A DNA stretch of 12,826 nucleotides from Pseudorhodobacter antarcticus (GTDB taxonomy: Bacteria > Pseudomonadota > Alphaproteobacteria > Rhodobacterales > Rhodobacteraceae): positions 1 through 12,826 of the forward strand of contig CAMAWZ010000037.1 in assembly GCA_945861995.1 (NCBI GenBank), given 5' to 3'. A model generated the notes under the pieces. That model saw only the letters and a list, made by a program, of their open reading frames with translations, did not search any database and was not told where the DNA came from. This document shows positions 7,156-12,826 of the stretch, piece after piece. The first letter of the stretch is position 1, and each line of letters begins with the position of its first letter. Position numbers and translations under genes: made by a program.

Positions 7156-7296
7156 CACTCTATCTCCCTTGGGCCGCCTTCATGCCTAACGCAATTTTTC
7201 GGGGCTGCAAGATGGGTATTTGTGCGAGTAGCCCCGCCCGCGCTTGCAAGTGACGCGCGTGGGGGGCAGATTAGCGCCAATTTGAAAGGGAATATC
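7156..7296. promoter_or_regulatory. Divergent maeB / VOC-cupin intergenic region
   Basis: These 141 bases separate two outward-reading genes and must hold the maeB promoter and probably that of the VOC-cupin operon. GGGGCT (7201-7206) and AGCCCC (7230-7235) form a 6-bp inverted repeat with a 23-base gap, and CTTGCAAG (near 7239) is a short palindrome. Neither is strong enough to name as an operator, and I could not identify reliable -35/-10 elements. Confidence 0.35.
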
Positions 7297-8388
7297 ATGG
7301 CCGAAATCCGCGCAGAAATACGTTTGCCCACCCAAGAGCTGCGCGATGATTTGCCCTTTTATACGCGCGTTTTGGGAATGCGGCTGGATATGATCTATCC
7401 CGCAGACGATCCTGAAGTGGCGGTATTGTCGGGCCACGGGGTGCGCATTCGCATTGTAAAGGGTGCGGATGAGGCTGCGGGGTGCTTGCGCATTTTAACC
7501 GACGATCCCGATGCGTTTGCGGGTGGGCAGCGGGTGCTGACCGCGCCCAATGGCACGCGCGTTGAGATTGACGAGCTGAACCCGCCTTTGGTTTTGCCCG
7601 CAACACAGCACGCCTTTGTGGTGCGCAGGCTGGCCGATCAGGCCCCGTGGGTGATTGGCCGCGCGGGGATGGAGTACCGCGATTTGATCCCGACGCGCCT
7701 TGGCGGGGCGATGATTGCCAGCCACATTCGCGTGCCGGATGGCCCCGTGCCCGATATGGTGCATTTTCACCGCGTTGGGTTTCAACTGATCTTCTGCGTG
7801 GCGGGCTGGGTGGACGTTTTATATGAAGATCAAGGCGGGATTTTGCGCATTGAGGCGGGGGATTGCTTTATCCAGCCCCCCGGCATTCGCCATAAGGTGT
7901 TGCAGTCCGAAGGCGTGCAGGTGGTGGAAATTGGCGTTCCTGCCGAACATGTCACCGAAATAGATCACGAGATGACCCTGCCCACCCCGCATTTGCGCCC
8001 TGATCGCGAATGGGAGGGCCAGCGGTTTGTGCATTCATTGGGACGCGATGGGGTATTCGCGCCGCACCGCATTGCGGGGTTTGAGGCGCGCGATACTTTG
8101 ATTGCGGCCAATACGCAGGGCCTGGCGGGGGTGATTGTGGCGCGGCCCATAGCGCGGGCTGCACCAAGCCCGTGGACAAAGCATTCGGGCGATATTTTGT
8201 TTTCCTTTGTGATGTCGGGCGAGATGATACTGGAAGGGCAGGGCAAAGAGCCGTTCCGCCTGAGTGCGGGCGATGCCTTTGTGATCCCGCCTGAAATGGC
8301 CACGCGCTACAGCGCGCCCAGCGATGATTTGCAGATTTTGGAAGTGGCCTTGCCTGCCAATCCTGTGACCCAGATTTTGGATATGTAA
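7297..8388 (+). CDS. VOC (glyoxalase-like) plus double-cupin fusion protein, function unknown
   Basis: The 363-residue, probably cytoplasmic protein has three parts. Residues 1-110 look like a vicinal-oxygen-chelate half-domain (EIRLPTQELRDDLPFYTRVLGMRLD). Residues about 135-215 form a first cupin with motif 1 HFHRVGFQ...G (His156, His158, Gln163 where Glu is usual, Gly170) and motif 2 GDCFIQPPGIRH (His199), so a metal site is plausible. Residues about 275-355 form a second cupin in which motif 2 reads GDAFVIPPEMATRY and lacks the metal-binding His, so it is probably structural. I chose ATG 7297 because GAAAGGG precedes it closely and the VOC fold starts there; an upstream extension would overlap the maeB start region. 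No signal peptide is seen. It is the first gene of an operon with the small membrane protein. A dioxygenase, isomerase or sensor role is possible; I do not recognise the substrate. Confidence 0.8.
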   Translation: MAEIRAEIRLPTQELRDDLPFYTRVLGMRLDMIYPADDPEVAVLSGHGVRIRIVKGADEAAGCLRILTDDPDAFAGGQRVLTAPNGTRVEIDELNPPLVLPATQHAFVVRRLADQAPWVIGRAGMEYRDLIPTRLGGAMIASHIRVPDGPVPDMVHFHRVGFQLIFCVAGWVDVLYEDQGGILRIEAGDCFIQPPGIRHKVLQSEGVQVVEIGVPAEHVTEIDHEMTLPTPHLRPDREWEGQRFVHSLGRDGVFAPHRIAGFEARDTLIAANTQGLAGVIVARPIARAAPSPWTKHSGDILFSFVMSGEMILEGQGKEPFRLSAGDAFVIPPEMATRYSAPSDDLQILEVALPANPVTQILDM

Positions 8389-8398
8389 GGGAGGAACC

Positions 8399-8671
8399 AT
8401 GACCGAGATTTTGAACGCCCAACTTGCCGACCCGTTTCGCATTGTGCTGCTGATCGGGCTTTATATTACGATGCTGCGCACCCAGTCTGCGACCGGTACT
8501 TATGTGCCATTGGCCCTTGGCGCAGTGGCGGTGTCATTGATTATCGCCGTGACCATGCCTTCGGCAGAGCCATTCGCGCAGCGCCTTGGCGTGGGCGTGG
8601 TTGCCAATGTGATTGTGCTGGGGCTGATACACGGCATCTATTTTGTGTATCAGCGCGCGATGCGCAAGTAA
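8399..8671 (+). CDS. Small predicted inner-membrane protein, function unknown
   Basis: The 90-residue product is mostly hydrophobic, with three likely membrane segments near residues 12-28 (FRIVLLIGLYITML), 35-54 (YVPLALGAVAVSLIIAVTM) and 63-84 (VGVVANVIVLGLIHGIYF), and a short basic C-terminus (QRAMRK). ATG 8399 has GGGAGG 4 bases upstream and starts 10 bases after the stop of the VOC-cupin gene, so the two are almost certainly co-transcribed and translated from closely placed sites. A strong terminator follows. No catalytic or binding motif is visible and I recognise no named family. It could anchor or partner the VOC-cupin protein, but that is inference from the operon alone. Confidence 0.8.
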   Translation: MTEILNAQLADPFRIVLLIGLYITMLRTQSATGTYVPLALGAVAVSLIIAVTMPSAEPFAQRLGVGVVANVIVLGLIHGIYFVYQRAMRK

Positions 8672-8693
8672 GCCAAGCCGATTGCGAAACGGA

Positions 8694-8723
8694 AAACGGG
8701 CCAAGGTTTCCCTTGGCCCGTTT
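8694..8723. terminator. Bidirectional intrinsic terminator
   Basis: AAACGGGCCAAGG (8694-8706) pairs perfectly with CCTTGGCCCGTTT (8711-8723) around a TTTC loop. On the plus strand it is followed by CTTTGT and serves the VOC-cupin operon, whose last stop is at 8671. On the minus strand the stem runs into TTTTCCGTTT and serves the transporter gene, whose stop is at 8745. The position between convergent genes fits a shared terminator. Confidence 0.9.
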
Positions 8724-8744
8724 CTTTGTCTATTCGGCGCTAGA

Positions 8745-10745
8745 TTACTTTGCGTCCGAGAAGATATCTTTCTTGTGCGTGCCGCCAGGAACCAGCAGCG
8801 CACCAATCACCACAGTCGCCATGGCGATGATGATTGGATACCACAGACCGCCATAGACCGACCCCGACTGCGCCGAGATGGCGAAAGCCGTGGCTGGCAT
8901 CAGGCCGCCGAACCAGCCGTTACCGATGTGGTAGGGCAAGGATAGACCCGAATAGCGGATGCGGGTTGGGAACAATTCCACCAGCATTGCTGCGATTGGC
9001 GCGTAAACCATCGTTACCAGAATAATCAGGTAGGTCAGGATCGCAACGATCATCAGCTTTTGGCCCGTGAAGATGTCGCCGAAGTGCGCGGCAACAGCCA
9101 CCGAAGTGTTGTCTTTTGCCACCAGCGGATAACCCGCTGCCAGCAGCGAGTCGTTCAGCGATTTGGTAAAGGCGGCAGGAACGCCTTTTTCTGCGTCCAG
9201 CGCGGCCTTTGCTGTGTCTTTTGCAGCTTGGTCTGTGCCAGCGTTTGCGGTTTCCAGCGCGGCAGTCAATTCCTTGACCGCAGCCGCATTCACCGAACCC
9301 ACATAGCCTGCGACTTCAATATCGCCCACTTTGACAACAGCCACAGTGCCAGCCTCGGCAGGAACGGTTTGATAGTTCACCGATGCGCGCGCCAAAGCAG
9401 CTTTGGCAATATCGCAAGAATTGGTGAACTTGGCCGTGCCAACAGGGTTGAACTGGAACGAGCAATCCGCAGGATCAGCCGTAACGGTTACAACAGTTTG
9501 ATGCGCCGCATGCAGAACAGGGTTTGCGGTTTGCGTCAGCATTGGGAACACGAACTTGTAGGTCAGTGCCGCAATCAAGCAGCCCGCCAAGATGATTGGC
9601 TTGCGGCCGATACGGTCGGACAGCGCGCCGAACACCAAGAAGAACGGCGTGCCGATGATCAGCGACCAAGCCACGAACACGTTGGCCGAGAAGCTGTCAA
9701 CTTTGATCACGTTTTGCAGGAAGAACAGGGCATAGAATTGGCCCGTGTACCAAACCACAGCTTGACCAGCCACCAGACCCAAAAGCGCGATCAGGGCGAT
9801 TTTGGCATTCAGCCAGCCCCAGATCACCGCGATGATCACAAAGCCGATACCGATATAGCTAAACAGCGTACCCGTCAGGTTGCCCGTGACAGCCAGCAAG
9901 ATCAGCAGCACAGGTGCAATCAACAGTACCATAGCATTTTTGCCAGGGCCAAATGCTTCGGTCAAAGGTGCTTTAGATGCTGCGCCCTCTTCCTTCATTT
10001 TCTTGAAGGCAGGCGATTCGTTCATTTGCAGACGGATGTACAGCGACATCAGCAGCAGAATGATCGAACCTAGGAATGGAATGCGCCAGCCCCAAGCGTT
10101 GAACGCCTTCATCATCGAAGGTGTGCCATCTGCCAGCATGACCGCTTGGCCAGCCGCGTCCAGAACAGGCTGATCAGGGTAGTTGCCGTTGATGTAACCC
10201 TGCACCGACAAAATGACGACCAAGGACAAAAGCAGGCCCAAGGTTGCGGTGGTTTGGATAAAGGCCGTGAAATAGCCGCGCTGGTTGGCAGGGGCGTGTT
10301 CGGCCACGTAAACTGCCGCGCCGCCGTATTCGCCGCCGAGTGCCAGACCCTGCAACATACGCAGTGCAATCAGGATGATGGGCGCAGAAACGCCCCAAGC
10401 ATAGTAGTTCGGCAAAAGGCCAACAAGAAAGGTCGAAGCGCCCATGATGACGATGGTCATCAAGAAGGTGTATTTACGCCCAACGATATCGCCCAATGCA
10501 CCAAACACCAGCGCGCCGAACGGACGCACCACAAAACCTGCCGCAAAGGCAAGCAGCGCAAACACGTTGCGCGTGGCTTCTGGGAACGGGGTAAAGAACT
10601 GCGCGCCAATGATTGCCGCCAGCGAGCCGTAAAGATAGAAGTCATACCATTCAAAAATGGTGCCTGCGGAAGATGCAAGAATAACCTTGCGCTCTTCGGC
10701 AGTCATGGGACGCGAGCGAACACTCGCATCAGGTGCTTTTGCCAT
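8745..10745 (-). CDS. MFS transporter, metabolite:H+ symporter (MHS) family, with large insertions
   Basis: This inner-membrane proton symporter probably imports an organic acid or other small metabolite; its place just after acs suggests acetate or a related monocarboxylate, which is inference. MHS marks are strong: FEWYDFYLYG (31-40), RPFGALVFGALGDIVGRK (74-91), LQGLALGGEYGGA (131-143), GQAVVWYTGQFYALFF (327-342), ALSDRIGRK (374-382) and FPTRIRYSGLSLPYHIGNGW (592-611). At 666 residues it is far longer than the 430-500 usual for ProP/KgtP-like members. The excess has three sources: an enlarged loop between segments 5 and 6 (about 185-217), two extra hydrophobic stretches at about 271-313, and a polar Ala-rich insertion at about 405-556, predicted periplasmic, with Cys428 and Cys444. 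ATG 10745 follows AGGGAGG by about 5 bases. No frameshift is seen, so the insertions are part of the protein. Confidence 0.92.
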   Translation of the reverse strand: MAKAPDASVRSRPMTAEERKVILASSAGTIFEWYDFYLYGSLAAIIGAQFFTPFPEATRNVFALLAFAAGFVVRPFGALVFGALGDIVGRKYTFLMTIVIMGASTFLVGLLPNYYAWGVSAPIILIALRMLQGLALGGEYGGAAVYVAEHAPANQRGYFTAFIQTTATLGLLLSLVVILSVQGYINGNYPDQPVLDAAGQAVMLADGTPSMMKAFNAWGWRIPFLGSIILLLMSLYIRLQMNESPAFKKMKEEGAASKAPLTEAFGPGKNAMVLLIAPVLLILLAVTGNLTGTLFSYIGIGFVIIAVIWGWLNAKIALIALLGLVAGQAVVWYTGQFYALFFLQNVIKVDSFSANVFVAWSLIIGTPFFLVFGALSDRIGRKPIILAGCLIAALTYKFVFPMLTQTANPVLHAAHQTVVTVTADPADCSFQFNPVGTAKFTNSCDIAKAALARASVNYQTVPAEAGTVAVVKVGDIEVAGYVGSVNAAAVKELTAALETANAGTDQAAKDTAKAALDAEKGVPAAFTKSLNDSLLAAGYPLVAKDNTSVAVAAHFGDIFTGQKLMIVAILTYLIILVTMVYAPIAAMLVELFPTRIRYSGLSLPYHIGNGWFGGLMPATAFAISAQSGSVYGGLWYPIIIAMATVVIGALLVPGGTHKKDIFSDAK

Positions 10746-10902
10746 TGTGGCCTCCCTTTTTATCCAGCTTGGTGCTGGCCCCTATTTTGGCTGCATCTGC
10801 TGCAACCGTCGCAGTCACCGCATGACATGGCCTTTGGCCTTGGCGCGGCAAGTGTATCAAATGGCGCGCGGCCTCCCAGCTGGGCGCGATCTGATCTGGT
10901 CG
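10746..10902 (-). promoter_or_regulatory. acs-to-transporter spacer / transporter leader
   Basis: Together with the hairpin next to acs, 190 bases separate the acs stop from the transporter start, enough for a separate promoter. A small stem (CCAGC 10764-10768 with GCTGG 10774-10778) lies just before the transporter ribosome binding site. No reliable -35/-10 pair was found, so whether the transporter is expressed by read-through from acs or from its own promoter is open. Confidence 0.35.
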
Positions 10903-10927
10903 GGGCGGCGCAACAGGCGCGCCGCCC
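10903..10927 (-). terminator. GC-rich stem-loop directly after acs
   Basis: GGGCGGCGC (10903-10911) pairs perfectly with GCGCCGCCC (10919-10927) around a 7-base loop, 8 bases after the acs stop codon on the minus strand. There is no T-run behind it, so it may be a weak or Rho-assisted terminator, or a processing and stability hairpin that lowers transporter expression relative to acs. Confidence 0.55.
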
Positions 10928-10935
10928 AATGTGCA

Positions 10936-12826
10936 TCAACCGCGATTCATGCGGTTTTCAATAAGGTCATCGACCACCGACGGATCGGCGAGAGTCGATG
11001 TATCGCCAAGGCTGCCAAAATCATTTTCGGCAATCTTGCGCAGAATGCGGCGCATGATTTTGCCCGAACGGGTTTTTGGCAGGCCGGGGGCCCATTGAAT
11101 AAGGTCGGGCTTGGCGATGGGGCCAATTTCAGTGCGCACCCATGCTTCCAGCTCTTTGCGCAAGGCTTCGGTCGGTTCCTCGCCCTTCATCAAGGTGACA
11201 TAGGCATAGATGCCTTGGCCCTTAATCTCGTGCGGATAGCCGACAACCGCGCTTTCGGCGACTTTGGGATGGGCGACCAGCGCCGATTCAACTTCGGCCG
11301 TGCCCATGCGGTGGCCCGATACGTTGATCACATCATCAACGCGGCCCGTGATCCAGTAATAGCCGTCTGCATCGCGCCGGCACCCATCGCCCGTGAAATA
11401 ATAACCCGGATATTGGGCAAAATACGCCTCTTCAAAGCGCGCATGATCGCCCCAAAGAGTGCGCATTTGGCCTGGCCAACTGTCGGCAATGCACAAAACG
11501 CCATCGGCCTCGGTGGCTGTCTGCTCTTTTCCCGTGGCCGCATCCAAAATGACAGGCTTGACACCAAAGAAGGGCAGGGTTGCCGAGCCTGGTTTTTGCG
11601 CAATAGCACCCGGCAGCGGGGTAATCAGATGACCGCCCGTCTCAGTCTGCCAGAACGTATCGACAATCGGGCAGCGCCCGTGGCCCACATGGGTGTTATA
11701 CCAATTCCACGCCTCGGGGTTGATCGGCTCGCCCACCGAACCCAGCAGCTTCAGGGATGACAGGTCGTGCTTGGCTGGCCATTCGGGGCCAAGGCCCATC
11801 AGGCTGCGAATGGCGGTCGGGGCAGTGTAGAATTGGGTGACCCGATGCTTGGCGCAAACCTCCCAGAACCGCCCAGCATCGGGATAGGTTGGCACACCTT
11901 CGAACATCAGCGTGGTCGCGCCATTCGCCAGCGGGCCGTAAATGATATAGCTGTGGCCGGTGACCCAGCCCACATCGGCCGTGCACCAGAACACATCGCC
12001 ATCGTGGTAATCGAACGTCATCTGATGCGTCATCGCCGCATACACCAGATAGCCGCCCGAGGTGTGAACAACGCCCTTCGGCTTGCCCGTCGACCCCGAA
12101 GTGTACAAGATAAACAGCGGGTCTTCCGCCCCCATTTCGACATAGGCGCAATAAGGTTTAGCTTCGGCCATTTCGGCGCGAACGTCAAAATCGCGGCCAT
12201 CCGTCCAACTGGTTTGATCGCCCGTATGTTTGACAACAAGGCATTTCACATGGTCGTTGCAGTGCTGCAACGCCTGATCGGTATTCGCCTTCAGGGCGGT
12301 TTTCTTGCCGCCGCGCGGGGCAAAATCTGCGGTGATCACAATTTTGGCTTCGGAATCGTTGATACGGTTGGCCAAAGCATCGGGCGAAAAGCCCGCAAAA
12401 ACGATGGAATGGATCGCACCAATGCGCGCGCAGGCCAACATCGCGTAAGCGGCCTCGGGGATCATCGGCATATAGATAACAACGCGGTCGCCCTTTTTGA
12501 CGCCATGCGATTTTAGAACATTCGCCATACGCGAGGTTTGTTCCAAAAGCTGCGCATAGGTGATGTGCAGGGCGGGGGTCTTTGGATCATCGGGTTCCCA
12601 GATGATCGCGGTTTGGCTGCCGCGCGCTGCGACATGGCGGTCAATGCAGTTGGCCGATACGTTTAATGATCCGTCTTCATACCATTTGATCGACACTTCG
12701 CCGCGCTTAAAGGTTGTGTTTTTGACTGCCGTATAATCCCGAATCCAGTCAATCCGCTGCCCCTGCTCGCGCCAAAAGCCATCCGCATCGGCGACCGACG
12801 CCGCATAATCGCGTTGATAGCTTTCT
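10936..12826 (-). CDS. acs: Acetyl-CoA synthetase (AMP-forming), N-terminus outside window
   Basis: Acs converts acetate, ATP and CoA to acetyl-CoA via acetyl-AMP and is the high-affinity acetate entry route. The frame stays open to the right edge: upstream of the apparent start at 12696 (a GTG coding an internal Val in GEVSIKWYEDGSLN) another 43 codons read ESYQRDYAASVADADGFWRE and onward, typical of the ACAS_N domain. So 629 codons are visible and roughly 20 N-terminal residues are missing. Landmarks are ILYTSGSTGKPKGVVHTSGGYL, DVGWVTGHSYIIYGPL, DTFWQTETGGH, YYFTGDGCRRD, VDDVINVSGHRMGTAEVESAL and the catalytic, acetylation-prone Lys in LPKTRSGKIMRRIL. These features, including the SGHRMGTAEVESAL hinge, separate Acs from the PrpE encoded earlier in the window. 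The transporter gene follows on the same strand. The start codon and promoter are not visible. Confidence 0.97.
   Translation of the reverse strand, partial: ESYQRDYAASVADADGFWREQGQRIDWIRDYTAVKNTTFKRGEVSIKWYEDGSLNVSANCIDRHVAARGSQTAIIWEPDDPKTPALHITYAQLLEQTSRMANVLKSHGVKKGDRVVIYMPMIPEAAYAMLACARIGAIHSIVFAGFSPDALANRINDSEAKIVITADFAPRGGKKTALKANTDQALQHCNDHVKCLVVKHTGDQTSWTDGRDFDVRAEMAEAKPYCAYVEMGAEDPLFILYTSGSTGKPKGVVHTSGGYLVYAAMTHQMTFDYHDGDVFWCTADVGWVTGHSYIIYGPLANGATTLMFEGVPTYPDAGRFWEVCAKHRVTQFYTAPTAIRSLMGLGPEWPAKHDLSSLKLLGSVGEPINPEAWNWYNTHVGHGRCPIVDTFWQTETGGHLITPLPGAIAQKPGSATLPFFGVKPVILDAATGKEQTATEADGVLCIADSWPGQMRTLWGDHARFEEAYFAQYPGYYFTGDGCRRDADGYYWITGRVDDVINVSGHRMGTAEVESALVAHPKVAESAVVGYPHEIKGQGIYAYVTLMKGEEPTEALRKELEAWVRTEIGPIAKPDLIQWAPGLPKTRSGKIMRRILRKIAENDFGSLGDTSTLADPSVVDDLIENRMNRG

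Noticed and set aside
7123..7296. N-terminal extension of the VOC-cupin protein by 58 codons
   Set aside because: It would overlap the maeB start and promoter and shows no domain-like sequence; ATG 7297 has a ribosome binding site and starts the VOC fold.
9060..10073. 337-codon open frame on the plus strand
   Set aside because: Antisense to the MFS transporter, with no ribosome binding site and no recognisable domain; the minus-strand frame carries all the conserved MHS motifs.
8745..10745. Possible gene fusion or frameshift explaining the 666-residue transporter
   Set aside because: One continuous frame carries the MHS motifs on both sides of each insertion in correct order, so the extra segments are internal insertions rather than a sequencing error or fusion.
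10657..11760. 367-codon open frame on the plus strand
   Set aside because: It spans the transporter start, the spacer and much of acs in antisense; it is a composition artefact.
1..12826. CRISPR array, tRNA/rRNA genes, riboswitch, phage or toxin-antitoxin system
   Set aside because: No regularly spaced repeats, no tRNA-like fold, no phage or paired small toxin genes were seen on either strand.

Overview
This window reads as a chromosomal stretch from an alphaproteobacterium, most likely a Rhodobacterales/Roseobacter-type organism. That assignment is an inference from family-level resemblance of the proteins (GlyA, the short NAD kinase, PrpE, the malic enzyme with a phosphotransacetylase-like tail), from the moderately high GC coding sequence, and from AAATAY-plus-stem-loop intergenic elements of a kind I associate with that order. 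No search was possible.

Layout, left to right. Bases 1-149 are the 3' end of an IS481-type transposase gene running in from outside the window, followed by about 290 bases without a gene that start AT-rich and end in the glyA terminator. Then come glyA (serine hydroxymethyltransferase, minus) and, divergently, a NAD kinase (plus) preceded by a perfect 15-bp inverted repeat. The NAD kinase converges on prpE (propionyl-CoA synthetase, minus), with a stem-loop block between their ends. Upstream of prpE lie a TTTGCAA-containing candidate regulatory site and a long composite palindrome at the end of maeB (minus), the malic enzyme with a C-terminal PTA-like domain. Divergent from maeB is a two-gene plus-strand operon: a VOC-cupin-cupin protein of unknown function and a 90-residue predicted membrane protein. 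A bidirectional terminator separates this operon from a 666-residue MHS-family MFS transporter (minus). The minus-strand acs gene (acetyl-CoA synthetase) lies just upstream of the transporter and runs off the right edge.

Functionally the window is dominated by short-chain fatty acid entry and the C3/C4 node. Acs and PrpE activate acetate and propionate, and the MFS protein next to acs is a plausible organic-acid importer. MaeB converts malate to pyruvate and probably makes NADPH, and NAD kinase supplies NADP. GlyA feeds one-carbon metabolism. Most of this is core metabolism. The less ordinary parts are the three-domain VOC/cupin protein with its small membrane partner, the transporter with two extra hydrophobic segments and a roughly 150-residue periplasmic insertion, and several strong intergenic inverted repeats. 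I found no CRISPR array, tRNA, rRNA, phage or defence genes.
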